Assembly (NCBI RefSeq): GCF_907164905.1
Contig: NZ_CAJRAF010000004.1
Span: 434,001 to 498,000, forward strand
Direction of reading: 5' to 3'
DNA length: 64,000 nucleotides
DNA from: Dyadobacter sp. CECT 9275
GTDB lineage: Bacteria; Bacteroidota; Bacteroidia; Cytophagales; Spirosomataceae
Position numbers and translations under genes: made by a program
The notes under the pieces: generated by a model
Databases searched by the model: none
What the model was told of the DNA's origin: nothing
Seen by the model: only the letters and a program-made list of their open reading frames with translations
Shown here: positions 45,963-54,690 of the stretch, piece after piece
How the letters are laid out: each line of letters begins with the position of its first letter
Numbering within the stretch: the first letter of the stretch is position 1

Positions 45963-47130
45963 CATCGCCGAATTAACCGCCCTTGACCTTCGGGAAGAAT
46001 ATATCCTGGTCAGAAATCTTTCCGAAAAAATATGCGAACCACTTGAAAAAGAGGACTATGTGCCCCAGCCCGTTCCGTTTGTAAGCCCGCCCAAATGGCA
46101 CCTGGCACACTCCACCTGGTTTTTCGAAACATTTATTTTATCAAACTACCTTCCAGGGTACCAGATTTTCCATTCGGATTTCAGCTATCTTTTTAACAGT
46201 TATTACAATAATGTAGGCAATCGTATTCTGCGCACCAACCGTGGAAATATCACCCGCCCCACGATCGAAACCGTGTATGCATATCGTCAGTATGTGGACC
46301 AGCACATGGCCATTATACTGGAATCTGTAGATGACAGTCGCCTGCTCGATTTAGTACAACTAGGCCTCCACCATGAACAGCAACACCAGGAGCTGATGAT
46401 CACAGATATTAAATATATCCTTGGCCACAACCCCATTTTCCCGGTTTACAAAATTGGCGGCACTTTATTTGATCCCGAAAATACCGAAGAAGGGTTCGTC
46501 GACATGGGAGAAGGGATATATGAAATCGGCCACAAAGGTAACGGCTTCTGCTTCGATAATGAGCTGGGCAACCATAAGGTATATCTCCATCCTTTCAGCA
46601 TCAGTAAATCACTGGTAACCAACGAAGAGTATCTTAACTTCATGGCGGCTGGTGGATACCAGGATTTCAATCTCTGGCTGGATGAAGGATGGGCCTGGGT
46701 AAATGATAACCAGGTCAGTTCCCCTCTGTACTGGCATAATATTGACGGAACCTGGTTTCAGTATTCTTTGGAAGGTCTTCAAAAAGTAAATCCCAAGGCG
46801 GTATTAAGCCATATCAGTTATTTTGAAGCAGCTGCATTTGCGCAATGGAAGGGCATGCGGCTTCCCACGGAATTTGAATGGGAGGCGGCGGCGGAGCGCC
46901 TGAACTGGGGAGCGAGATGGGAATGGACCAACAGTGCCTATCTCCCCTATCCTGGTTTTACCCGCGCAGCAGGTGCCGTTGGTGAATACAATGGCAAGTT
47001 CATGATCAATCAGATGGTTTTACGGGGAGCATCGGTGGCCACTTCGCCGGGGCATAGCCGTAAAACTTACCGCAACTTTTTCCATACCAATGAACGTTGG
47101 CAATTTACGGGTATCCGCCTGGCCAGATAG
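45946..47130 (+). CDS. egtB: Ergothioneine biosynthesis sulfoxide synthase EgtB
   Basis: The 394-residue iron enzyme joins hercynine to a thiol donor through O2-dependent C-S bond formation. An N-terminal DinB-like domain provides the iron ligands: the histidine segment PPKWHLAHSTWFFE (His52 and His55, one a ligand) and the HxxxH of LHHEQQHQE (His143 and His147). The C-terminal part is a formylglycine-generating-enzyme/sulfatase-modifying fold (LPTEFEWEAAAERLNWGARW, VLRGASVATSPGHSRKTYRN). The start overlaps the transporter gene by 17 bp. Neither egtA, egtC nor egtE is in the window, so the donor (cysteine or gamma-glutamylcysteine) and the lyase step remain open. Confidence 0.92.
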   Translation: MQPENNIAELTALDLREEYILVRNLSEKICEPLEKEDYVPQPVPFVSPPKWHLAHSTWFFETFILSNYLPGYQIFHSDFSYLFNSYYNNVGNRILRTNRGNITRPTIETVYAYRQYVDQHMAIILESVDDSRLLDLVQLGLHHEQQHQELMITDIKYILGHNPIFPVYKIGGTLFDPENTEEGFVDMGEGIYEIGHKGNGFCFDNELGNHKVYLHPFSISKSLVTNEEYLNFMAAGGYQDFNLWLDEGWAWVNDNQVSSPLYWHNIDGTWFQYSLEGLQKVNPKAVLSHISYFEAAAFAQWKGMRLPTEFEWEAAAERLNWGARWEWTNSAYLPYPGFTRAAGAVGEYNGKFMINQMVLRGASVATSPGHSRKTYRNFFHTNERWQFTGIRLAR

Positions 47131-47172
47131 GTGCCTGAAAGAAAATAATTAGCTTCGGAAATTTAACATCGT

Positions 47173-48177
47173 ATGCGTTCGACAACCACACCACTCTATG
47201 ATCTCAGTCAGGCTGACGATGCCGCTGTAATTGTAGAAGAAAATCTAAACCTTGCAGTTGAAATTGATCATGGTCTTTCGGCTGATCTTAAATTTATCTC
47301 CTCCAAATTTTTGTATGACGATACCGGAAGTTCTATCTTCCGCAAGATCATGCAAATGAAGGAATACTATCCCACAGCATGCGAATTTGAAATCCTTTCG
47401 CTTCAAAGTGCTCAGATCATCGATAGCCTCAACTTCGGCCGACCATTTAATATTGTTGAATTTGGGGCAGGCGATGGTATCAAGACACGCCAGCTGTTAA
47501 AGAAACTACTCGAAACGGGGATTGATTTTACCTATGTCCCTATTGACATTTCCGAACAGGCTCTTGCTGATTTGCAGGAGAATATGATAGAAGCTTTGCC
47601 GGAGCTGAAAATGAAACCGTTGGCCGGAGATTACTTTTCCATGTTCCATGCGATTTCCGATGCTGCCACGCCCAATCTTTTTCTTTTCCTGGGAAGTAAT
47701 ATAGGCAACTATCCCGCGGAAGCAGCAAGCGAACTGCTCAGCAGTTTTTATGCAGCCATGTCGTCCGGGGATAAACTACTTATTGGGTTTGACTTACAAA
47801 AAAACCCGAAAGTGATCCGGAATGCTTATGATGACCCGCATGGCATCACAAAAGCTTTTAACCTCAATTTACTGACACGGATCAACAGAGAATTACAAGC
47901 CAATTTTCAGGTCAGCCAGTTTGACTTTTATTGTCATTATGACCCCATTTCGGGCGAAGTGAAGAGCTATCTTGTGAGCCTGGTTGCGCAAAAAGTCTGG
48001 ATACAGGCACTGGGAAAAGAATTCAGCTTTCAGCAGAATGAACTGATATGGACGGAGTTATCTCAGAAATATACCTTTGAACAGATTAATAGCCTGGCCA
48101 AAGAAAACGGGTTCATTGTAAATCATAATTTCCTTGACTGCCGGCACTATTTCACCGACAGCCTTTGGGAAAAATAA
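47173..48177 (+). CDS. egtD: L-histidine N(alpha)-methyltransferase EgtD
   Basis: The 334-residue cytosolic SAM-dependent enzyme trimethylates histidine to hercynine, the first step of ergothioneine synthesis. Family signatures are KFLYDDTGSSIFRKIM (45-60), EYYPTACEFEIL, the SAM-binding loop VEFGAGDGIKTRQL (95-108) and LFLFLGSNIGNYP. Length matches known EgtD. It follows egtB by 42 bp, making it the last clear member of the operon. Confidence 0.94.
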   Translation: MRSTTTPLYDLSQADDAAVIVEENLNLAVEIDHGLSADLKFISSKFLYDDTGSSIFRKIMQMKEYYPTACEFEILSLQSAQIIDSLNFGRPFNIVEFGAGDGIKTRQLLKKLLETGIDFTYVPIDISEQALADLQENMIEALPELKMKPLAGDYFSMFHAISDAATPNLFLFLGSNIGNYPAEAASELLSSFYAAMSSGDKLLIGFDLQKNPKVIRNAYDDPHGITKAFNLNLLTRINRELQANFQVSQFDFYCHYDPISGEVKSYLVSLVAQKVWIQALGKEFSFQQNELIWTELSQKYTFEQINSLAKENGFIVNHNFLDCRHYFTDSLWEK

Positions 48178-48265
48178 CCCTGCCCTTTTTTACCGGATAA
48201 TAACTCACGGCTGGCTGATTTCATTTTGTAGTGTAATTTAGGCTGCATCATATTTTTATACAGCC

Positions 48266-48808
48266 ATGAAAAAGATAAAATTAAAAATCGCCGGGTTGAT
48301 CTTTTCAACCGGCGCACTTGCTTCGTTTTCCGCCTGGACGATCACCGAATGGAAGATCAATCCGGATTTTTCCATTCAGTTTGACGGCAAATATGCCCAT
48401 GGAAATTTTGAAAATCTGAGCGGGACGATTCATTTTGACGAGCAGCATCCGGAGGCGTCCGGTTTTGATGTTTCCGTAGAGGTAGCTTCCATTAACACCG
48501 GCAATAAATTAAAGAACAAACATGCCCGAAGCGACAAATGGTTTGATGCTGAACAATTTCCGCTGATCCGGTACCGATCCTCCAGTGTGGCAAAATCAGA
48601 TTCTGGTTATGTGGTAACGGGGCACCTGGAACTGCATGGTGTTGTAAAAATCGTCGCGATACCTTTTAACTTTGTACATCAAAACGGCAAATCCATTTTC
48701 AGTGGCCGGTTTGCCATTAATCGTGCGGATTTTGGAATCGGGAAAGCTTCCGGGGATCAGTCCGACTCCACCCGGATCCTGCTCACTGTTCCGGTTACGC
48801 CGAATTAA
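48266..48808 (+). CDS. YceI family protein
   Basis: The 180-residue protein has an N-terminal export signal (KLKIAGLIFSTGALASFSAW). A YceI lipocalin-like barrel follows (WKINPDFSIQFDGKYAHG, SDKWFDAEQFPLIRYRSSSV, GHLELHGVVKIVAIPF, FAINRADFGIG). The family binds isoprenoids in a long hydrophobic tunnel in the periplasm. It begins 88 bp after egtD and could be read through from that operon, but the gap allows its own promoter. A second YceI gene lies at 59242. Confidence 0.9.
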   Translation: MKKIKLKIAGLIFSTGALASFSAWTITEWKINPDFSIQFDGKYAHGNFENLSGTIHFDEQHPEASGFDVSVEVASINTGNKLKNKHARSDKWFDAEQFPLIRYRSSSVAKSDSGYVVTGHLELHGVVKIVAIPFNFVHQNGKSIFSGRFAINRADFGIGKASGDQSDSTRILLTVPVTPN

Positions 48809-48810
48809 AA

Positions 48811-48866
48811 ATCCTAGTACTGTAACCAGGAATTGAAGCAGGGTTTTCCCGGTTACAGTACAGGAT
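48811..48866. terminator. Bidirectional terminator-like hairpin
   Basis: TACTGTAACC (48818-48827) pairs perfectly with GGTTACAGTA (48851-48860), extended by ATCCT (48811-48815) with AGGAT (48862-48866) after a small bulge. It lies between the convergent YceI and ThuA genes. Confidence 0.65.
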
Positions 48867-48874
48867 AATGAGTC

Positions 48875-49924
48875 TTATTTGCTTTTCCTCTTAAAAACCT
48901 CACCGGGCATGATCAGTGAATCCCAGCCGGCCAGATCTGCCGGTTTCACATTCGTTTTATATCCGTCAAAGTTAAAAGTGGTCGGCTTGTAAGGGCCCAC
49001 GAAGGCGATATTATTGGTAGGCTTGATGCTTTTCTCCATGCCCATGGCCCAAAACATAGCATTCACAGCCATTCTTCTGAAGCCATCATTTAATATATCT
49101 TCAGATGCGCCGTGTGTGGTTGTAAAGGACCGGCCCGTTTTCCCTCCCTCGATTTTGTAATTTTTTGTCCAGGCTACGGCCAGCAGCTCCTTGGTTTTGT
49201 CTGGCTCGGAGTCCCGGGTCATACCGTTTAATACCTGCCCGCGCGCCAAAACTTCTCCTTTGGGATAGGCCGTATACCCTCCCGACTGTACCCACATATC
49301 TTTTACACCTGTCATGATTGGATGATTTTTCTTACTGTCTTCAATCAGGATCTTTGAGGACTGTTTGTGGTTGGTACCGTAATGAGATACCCAGGTCTCG
49401 CCCAGGACGTATTCTCCAAAACCGTCTTTCCAGGCGGCCTTCGGACCGTCATAATCATAGGAATAATGTCCCCATTTAGGATTCTCCTTATTTCTGAAAG
49501 CATGCGTGGAGGTCCTGAAAGCCACAATAGACCCGCCTCTTTTCAGGTAGTTATCAAAATGCTGCATTTCCTCGTCCGGGAAATTGGAAAATCTGGTAAA
49601 GAGTACCATCAGGTCGGCCTTGTCCAGCACTGCCAGTCCTTTCAGATTGGAACTGCCGGGAAGAATATTTCCTTTGTCATCCAGCGCAAATATCACCGTG
49701 CAGGTAAATCCGTAGCGTTTGGCAAGTATCCGGGCAAATTCAGGCAGAGATTCTTCACCCCGGTATTCATGGTCTGTGGCAATAAAAACGATATGTTTCC
49801 CTACCCCCGGCCCCGATTCTCCTTTATAGACAACCCGGTATTTGCTCACGTCAGTCTGCGCAACTGCATTTGTATGCAACAGGACCAAAAGCGAAAGGAA
49901 AAGGAACAGTGAGATGCTTTTCAT
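48875..49924 (-). CDS. Secreted ThuA-domain protein
   Basis: The 349-residue protein has a Sec signal (SISLFLFLSLLVLLHTNAVAQ). A ThuA class-I glutamine-amidotransferase-like domain covers about 40-300 (GKHIVFIATDHEYRGEESLP, KADLMVLFTRFSNFPDEEM, GGSIVAFRTSTHAF, FTTTHGASEDI). ThuA proteins are linked to trehalose and keto-sugar metabolism in the same pathways as DUF1080 and Gfo/Idh/MocA proteins, both present elsewhere in this window. The catalytic role is unproven. The gene is monocistronic. Confidence 0.85.
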   Translation of the reverse strand: MKSISLFLFLSLLVLLHTNAVAQTDVSKYRVVYKGESGPGVGKHIVFIATDHEYRGEESLPEFARILAKRYGFTCTVIFALDDKGNILPGSSNLKGLAVLDKADLMVLFTRFSNFPDEEMQHFDNYLKRGGSIVAFRTSTHAFRNKENPKWGHYSYDYDGPKAAWKDGFGEYVLGETWVSHYGTNHKQSSKILIEDSKKNHPIMTGVKDMWVQSGGYTAYPKGEVLARGQVLNGMTRDSEPDKTKELLAVAWTKNYKIEGGKTGRSFTTTHGASEDILNDGFRRMAVNAMFWAMGMEKSIKPTNNIAFVGPYKPTTFNFDGYKTNVKPADLAGWDSLIMPGEVFKRKSK

Positions 49925-50178
49925 GTAGATCTGAAATTAAGGTAGATTTTTGGACAATTAGGATGAACCATCAGACCGGAAAACTTCCGTCCCGATGTTT
50001 TTCTTAATAAGAGACATCAAACCGGAAAAACTTAATGATGAAACACGATTTTTTTCTTAGGATACCTTCTTGAAAGGGCAAATTGGCACCACCTATCCCT
50101 TTTATAACAATTTGTTAATGAAAGGTATATAGCAGAGTAATACTACGCGGGCATCTTTGCATAACCAAGAGCAAAAAT

Positions 50179-51096
50179 ATGCAGAGAAGAAATTTACTGA
50201 AAGGTATCGGGCTCATTGCTGGCGGCTTTGCATTGCCCGAATTGACACTCGCCAAAGGGGAAAAGGATGCAGAACCAGTATTAAGAATAGCCCATCTCAC
50301 GGATATTCACATAAAGAAAGGAATACGGGCCGCTCTCGGCTTTGAAAAATGCCTTCATCATGTCCAGAACCTGCCGGACAAACCCGATATGATCATCAAT
50401 GGCGGAGATGCCGTAATGGGTGCCCGAAATACTTCAGCAGATAAATCCACACGCGAATGGGAAATATTTCATCAGGTTTTAAAAAGTGAAAACGGGCTGC
50501 CGATGATATCCTGTATCGGAAATCATGATATCTGGTGTAAGCAAGATAAGGTAACCGCATTTTATGACGGCAAAGCCAGGGCTCTGGAATTGCTGGAATT
50601 ACAAAGGAGTTATTTCAGTCTGGATCGGAATGGCTGGCATATCATTGTTCTGGACAGTATCCACGCCAAAGCCGAAGGAGCCGGATACACCGCCCTACTG
50701 GATGAAAAACAACTGGCCTGGCTTAGAGCGGACCTTCAAAATACGGATAAAAAGATACCCATTCTGGTAGTATCCCATGTTCCCATTCTGTCAGCATGTG
50801 TGTTTCTGGATGGCCAGAACGTCAGAAACGGTGGCTGGGAGTTACCCGGCAGTTGGATGCACACAGACTGCCATGAACTCACCAAACTTTTCTACTCCTA
50901 CCCCAACGTAAAACTTGCGATCAGCGGGCACATTCACCTGCACGACAAAGTAGAATACAATAACATAACCTATTGCTGCAACGGCGCGGTGAGCGGGAAC
51001 TACTGGTTTGGAAAATACCGCCAGACAAAACCGGGCTATGCTATGATTGACCTTTATGCCGACGGCACTTTTAATAACCGGTATGTTACATATTAA
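50179..51096 (+). CDS. Tat-exported calcineurin-like metallophosphoesterase
   Basis: The 305-residue protein has a Tat signal (QRRNLLKGIGLIAGGFALPE) and all five metallophosphoesterase motifs: HLTDIHI, NGGDAVMG, CIGNHD, VVSHVPIL and SGHIHLHD. These build a dimetal site. It is predicted to act on a phosphoester in the periplasm; the substrate is unknown. A CATCTTTG box (one mismatch to TAnnTTTG) lies at 50151-50158, 20 bp before the start. Confidence 0.85.
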   Translation: MQRRNLLKGIGLIAGGFALPELTLAKGEKDAEPVLRIAHLTDIHIKKGIRAALGFEKCLHHVQNLPDKPDMIINGGDAVMGARNTSADKSTREWEIFHQVLKSENGLPMISCIGNHDIWCKQDKVTAFYDGKARALELLELQRSYFSLDRNGWHIIVLDSIHAKAEGAGYTALLDEKQLAWLRADLQNTDKKIPILVVSHVPILSACVFLDGQNVRNGGWELPGSWMHTDCHELTKLFYSYPNVKLAISGHIHLHDKVEYNNITYCCNGAVSGNYWFGKYRQTKPGYAMIDLYADGTFNNRYVTY

Positions 51097-51437
51097 ACAT
51101 CTCCATTTGTAACTGACGAACAGGCAGAACTTTACCTAAATACCTCACAATGAATAATATGTATCCAGACAGCCTAGAAACTCAGGATAAGAGGCATACA
51201 CACTTTTGTTTTTTCAACATCTCCGGCCCAGTGATAGTACCAAATGCCCCCGCGGGGGAAGCCCAATTAAATACACTCTATACCAACATTTCAATGTAGC
51301 AATGCTCTGTGAAACCAGGCGGAGCAAACAGGCCCTAAAACAGGACCGGGTAAGTTTTGCGAACACCTGACACTTTTCCAAAGCCGATTATCAACATTCG
51401 GATAAGATTACTGAAATCTTATCCGAATTCCGGTTCA
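51097..51437. other. Intergenic region between convergent genes
   Basis: No gene is supportable. It contains a 12-bp GC palindrome (CCCCCGCGGGGG, 51247-51258) and, at its right end, a long hairpin listed separately. Confidence 0.4.
51396..51428. terminator. 14-bp perfect hairpin after the short-chain dehydrogenase gene
   Basis: ATTCGGATAAGATT (51396-51409) pairs with AATCTTATCCGAAT (51415-51428) around a 5-nt loop. It starts 10 bp beyond the stop of the minus-strand dehydrogenase. It lacks a clear T run, so it may stabilise the 3' end or act as a rho-assisted terminator. Confidence 0.6.
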
Positions 51438-52208
51438 TTACAGAAACATGCCGCCCGAAGCCTCAATACGCTGCGCATTGATCCAGCCTGCATCCTTGGA
51501 ACACAAAAAGGCAACGATTCCGCCTATATCCTCCGGCATCCCAACCCTGCCCAGTGCGATGACCGAATTGATATGTTCCTCCATACCCGGATTTCCTTCA
51601 AATGCGGATTTGGTAAAATCGGTATGGATAATGCCCGGAGCAACCACGTTGGCAGTGATTCCGCGGTGCCCTAATTCTTTTGCGAGATACCTTGTAAACA
51701 CCTCTATGGCACCTTTCATGGAAGCATAAGCAGCATATCCAGCCGTGGAGAACCTAGCCAGGCCGGTGGAAAGGTTTACGATCCTGCCACCATCGGCAAG
51801 AAACGGAAGTGCCTTTTGTGTAAGAAAATACACTCCTTTAAAATTGATATTCATAAGATCATCAAAATCCTCCTCCGTGGTATCTGCGATGGCAGCATAC
51901 CGTCCTATACCTGCGTTGTTAACTAAAAAATCTAAGTTGGTCCTGCCCCATCCGGTTTTCAGCACTTCCAACAGTTTCAGAAAAAACTCGTCAAAAGTCT
52001 TGTGAGCAGCTACATCGAGTTGCAGGGCAGCCGCTTTTTGTCCAAGTTTTTCAATTTCTCCCACCACCTCCACGGCCTCTTTTTCATTACCGCGATACAC
52101 CACGATCACATCATTCCCTTTTTCGGCAAGCCGAAGGGCCATATTTTTCCCTAATCCTCTGCTGCCACCTGTTACCAGTGCTATTTTATTTGTTGTTTCC
52201 ATCTTCAT
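51438..52208 (-). CDS. Short-chain dehydrogenase/reductase
   Basis: With the start at 52208 (ATG AAG ATG) the protein has 256 residues. It is a classical cytosolic SDR: cofactor motif TGGSRGLGKNMA (about 11-22), NNAGIG, catalytic Ser in NLSTGLARF and the YxxxK motif in YAAYASMKGA. The start is supported by a -7 box at 52237-52230 inside the longer frame. The AraC-type regulator gene lies 87 bp upstream on the same strand and probably controls it. The substrate is unknown; a quinone or aldehyde reductase role is possible. Confidence 0.87.
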   Translation of the reverse strand: MKMETTNKIALVTGGSRGLGKNMALRLAEKGNDVIVVYRGNEKEAVEVVGEIEKLGQKAAALQLDVAAHKTFDEFFLKLLEVLKTGWGRTNLDFLVNNAGIGRYAAIADTTEEDFDDLMNINFKGVYFLTQKALPFLADGGRIVNLSTGLARFSTAGYAAYASMKGAIEVFTRYLAKELGHRGITANVVAPGIIHTDFTKSAFEGNPGMEEHINSVIALGRVGMPEDIGGIVAFLCSKDAGWINAQRIEASGGMFL

Positions 52209-52229
52209 TTGATTTAAAATTTGATGGAA

Positions 52230-52237
52230 CAAAGGTA
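52230..52237 (-). promoter_or_regulatory. TAnnTTTG -7 box for the SDR gene
   Basis: TACCTTTG on the minus strand is an exact -7 consensus, 22-29 bp upstream of the ATG at 52208. No standard -33 TTG is visible, which fits a promoter that needs the neighbouring AraC-type activator. Confidence 0.4.
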
Positions 52238-52295
52238 TATCAGGCCACCGGGACGGTCTTTGCGGCTTTCAAATCAAAACTTACAAAATTCAAAT

Positions 52296-53198
52296 CTATG
52301 CCCGAAATGCCTTTGGGGTGAGGGAAGTATGTTTTTTAAAAAGGTTATTAAAATGTGCAGGCTCTTCAAAACCCAGCGAATAGGCGATCTCGGACACATT
52401 CCAATCAGTATGTTTCAGTAGCACCTTTGCCTCCGTCACGATCCTCTCCACAATAAGATCGGTAGTGGTCTTTCCGGTTATCTCCTTCAATACCTTATTG
52501 AGATAGTTGACATGGATCGCCAGTTGGTCGGCATAATCTTTTGCCGAACGGAAGCGGAGTCGCTGATGCGGCGGCTCCACCGGAAACTGCCTTTCCAGCA
52601 ACTCCATAAACAGGGATGACACCCGGCGCGTTGCGTTGGTTTCCGGATGCAGGGCAGTCATAGGCTGCAATTTCTGCCCAGTATGAATCAGTTCAATAAT
52701 ATAGTTCCGGATGAGATCATACTTGTACGCATAGTCGGATTCCAGTTCCCGTATCATTTTACCGAAGATACTCTTAACCTCCTCCACCTGATCCGCCTGA
52801 AGGAAAAAGACGGGATTGCCGCCTGGTTGAAAAACCGGCAGCTCTGCTAACCGTACTCCGCTGGTACTCTGCGTGAAGAAATCCTCCGAAAAAATACAAA
52901 ATACCCCAGACTGTTTATCATCCAGCGGCTGCCAGTTATAAGGTATCTGAGGAGTTGCAAACAGCAATGCGTTGTGTTCGATGTCGATAATTTTATCGGC
53001 ATATTCAGCTCTGTTTTTCCCCAGAATCAAACTTATTTTGTAATAAGCCCTCCTGTTATAAGGCATCTGTCGCTGCTTGGAAGCGAGCAGTTCTTCCGTT
53101 CTGAAAACATTGAAATGCCCGATTTCCTTTTGGATTCTTTCAGGGATAAGCTGAGAGATATCCTCATAAAACTCCTGAACTGTGGTGATCTGTTTCAT
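52296..53198 (-). CDS. AraC-family transcriptional regulator
   Basis: The 300-residue cytosolic protein has an N-terminal cupin-like ligand domain (about 20-170) and a C-terminal pair of helix-turn-helix units (about 195-298). AraC signatures are KDYADQLAIHVNYLNKVLKE, NVSEIAYSLGFEEPAHFNNL and FKKHTSLTPKAFR. The downstream SDR gene on the same strand is the most likely target. This AraC-plus-oxidoreductase layout is common in Bacteroidota. Confidence 0.88.
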   Translation of the reverse strand: MKQITTVQEFYEDISQLIPERIQKEIGHFNVFRTEELLASKQRQMPYNRRAYYKISLILGKNRAEYADKIIDIEHNALLFATPQIPYNWQPLDDKQSGVFCIFSEDFFTQSTSGVRLAELPVFQPGGNPVFFLQADQVEEVKSIFGKMIRELESDYAYKYDLIRNYIIELIHTGQKLQPMTALHPETNATRRVSSLFMELLERQFPVEPPHQRLRFRSAKDYADQLAIHVNYLNKVLKEITGKTTTDLIVERIVTEAKVLLKHTDWNVSEIAYSLGFEEPAHFNNLFKKHTSLTPKAFRA

Positions 53199-53202
53199 AA
53201 AG

Positions 53203-53230
53203 TAAAGTTACGAAATTCAAAACTATCCAA
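53203..53230 (-). promoter_or_regulatory. Promoter of the AraC-type regulator gene
   Basis: On the minus strand TTG (53230-53228), a 17-bp spacer and TAACTTTA (53210-53203) fit the Bacteroidota TTG-N17-23-TAnnTTTG consensus with one mismatch. The start codon follows within 5 bp, implying a very short or absent leader unless an internal start is used. Confidence 0.4.
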
Positions 53231-53308
53231 GAGAACCATCGCCAATTGAAAATAATGATTAAACAACTATGCGGAACGGCAGGCTACGTATAATCTCTTT
53301 CTACTTCG

Positions 53309-53341
53309 TTTTGAGTAAAAACTTTGTTATTGCTATCTTGC
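53309..53341 (+). promoter_or_regulatory. Promoter of the esterase gene
   Basis: TTTTG at 53309-53313, a 20-bp spacer and TATCTTGC at 53334-53341 resemble the Bacteroidota -33/-7 pair. The ATG follows at 53367, giving a leader of about 20 nt. Confidence 0.45.
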
Positions 53342-53366
53342 CTCCTTATTCCAACCTAAATCCCTT

Positions 53367-54194
53367 ATGTTTAAGAAACAGTTTTACTTCGGCATCAGCT
53401 TTTTGCTTTTAGTATCCTTCATTTCGCAGGCCGCCATTATTGATACCGTCACCACCTACAGTGCGGTGATGAAAAAAAACATCAAGGCCGTCGTGATTAC
53501 ACCTGACAATTATTCCTCCGCGAAAGAATTACCCGTTGTTTATCTTCTGCACGGATACAGTGACAATTACGCGGGCTGGCTAAAAAAAGCCCCCGGTTTT
53601 GAAAAGGCAGTTGATATTCATAATATGATCATTGTCTGCCCCGACGGCGGTTTCAGCAGTTGGTACTGGGATAGCCCCGTGGACCCCTCCTATCAGTACG
53701 AAACCTATGTTTCCAAAGAGCTTGTGGCATTTGTAGATCAGAAATACAAGACCATCAAAAATCGTAAGGGGCGTGGCATTACTGGCCTGAGCATGGGCGG
53801 ACACGGTGCGCTATACCTGGCCATGAAGCATCAGGATGTTTTTGGTGCAGGAGGAAGCATGAGTGGCGGTCTTGATATCCGTTCGTATCCCAACAACTGG
53901 GACATGGCTAAAAGGATAGGAAAATATTCGGAACAGCCGCAGGTTTGGGAACAAAACACAGTAGCTGGTCTGCTGCATCTGCTGACGCCCAATTCGCTTG
54001 CGTTAATCATTGACTGTGGCGTAGATGATTTCTTTTTCAAAGTAAATGAAAACCTGCATGCACAGCTGCTGTATCGGGGTATCCCCCATGACTATATTAC
54101 CCGTCCGGGTGCACACAGCTGGCCATACTGGGCCAATGCGGTGCAATACCAACTTCTTTATATGAGCAGCTTCTTCCAAAAAGAATCAAAGTAG
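53367..54194 (+). CDS. Secreted alpha/beta-hydrolase esterase (esterase D-like)
   Basis: The 275-residue protein has a signal peptide (FGISFLLLVSFISQAAI). The fold is that of the esterase D/feruloyl esterase group. Visible are the oxyanion segment YLLHGYSDNYAGWL, the nucleophile elbow GLSMGGHGAL, the acid region IDCGVDDFFF and the catalytic His in GAHSWPYW. It should cleave an acyl ester, for example on a plant or microbial polysaccharide, in the periplasm or outside. The next gene, a cupin, follows in the same direction after 68 bp. Confidence 0.87.
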   Translation: MFKKQFYFGISFLLLVSFISQAAIIDTVTTYSAVMKKNIKAVVITPDNYSSAKELPVVYLLHGYSDNYAGWLKKAPGFEKAVDIHNMIIVCPDGGFSSWYWDSPVDPSYQYETYVSKELVAFVDQKYKTIKNRKGRGITGLSMGGHGALYLAMKHQDVFGAGGSMSGGLDIRSYPNNWDMAKRIGKYSEQPQVWEQNTVAGLLHLLTPNSLALIIDCGVDDFFFKVNENLHAQLLYRGIPHDYITRPGAHSWPYWANAVQYQLLYMSSFFQKESK

Positions 54195-54262
54195 ATCGCA
54201 TGTAACTCCTTGCTTTCTAATAAAACCGAACCGTTTTTACAACCAAAAAATTGCCAGATCAC

Positions 54263-54622
54263 ATGTCAGCTTATACCAACCCAACTGCGGAACAGTTGCA
54301 TGAAGAATTGCAGCAGAACCTGCACAACGATCATGTCGGACATACCTTACTGTTTGAAAACGACAAGGTTAAAGTATGGCACATCACCCTGCAACCCGGA
54401 GAAAGGATTCACTATCACCGTCATAATTACGATTATTTCTGGACCGTGCTGCAGGATGGCGTCGGTTTGTCCAACCAGCTGGATGGCAGCCAGGTTCATC
54501 TTACATTTTCAAAAAACCAGACCGCATTCTGGAATATCAAAGCAAACGGGACTGCCGTGCACGATTTGCAAAATATTGGAACAGGAATCCTGGAGTTTAT
54601 TACAACAGAGCTTAAATATTAG
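54263..54622 (+). CDS. Cupin-domain protein
   Basis: Starting at the ATG at 54263 the protein has 119 residues and a single cupin barrel. Motif 1 is PGERIHYHRHNYDYFWTVL, whose histidines are likely metal ligands; motif 2 is around NIKANGTAVHDLQN. It has no signal peptide. Such small cupins bind a metal and a small acid or sugar. It may share a transcript with the esterase, and is convergent with the SDR gene at 54691. Confidence 0.8.
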   Translation: MSAYTNPTAEQLHEELQQNLHNDHVGHTLLFENDKVKVWHITLQPGERIHYHRHNYDYFWTVLQDGVGLSNQLDGSQVHLTFSKNQTAFWNIKANGTAVHDLQNIGTGILEFITTELKY

Positions 54623-54644
54623 CCCGGTTAAGTTCCCGGTGCAT

Positions 54645-54688
54645 CTGCCTGATGATGAAGTACCCTCGTGGCTTTTGTCGTCAGGCAG
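54645..54688. terminator. Hairpin between convergent cupin and SDR genes
   Basis: CTGCCTGATGAT (54645-54656) pairs with GTCGTCAGGCAG (54677-54688) through twelve positions, two of them G-U. There is no strong T run. Confidence 0.45.
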
Positions 54689-54690
54689 GT

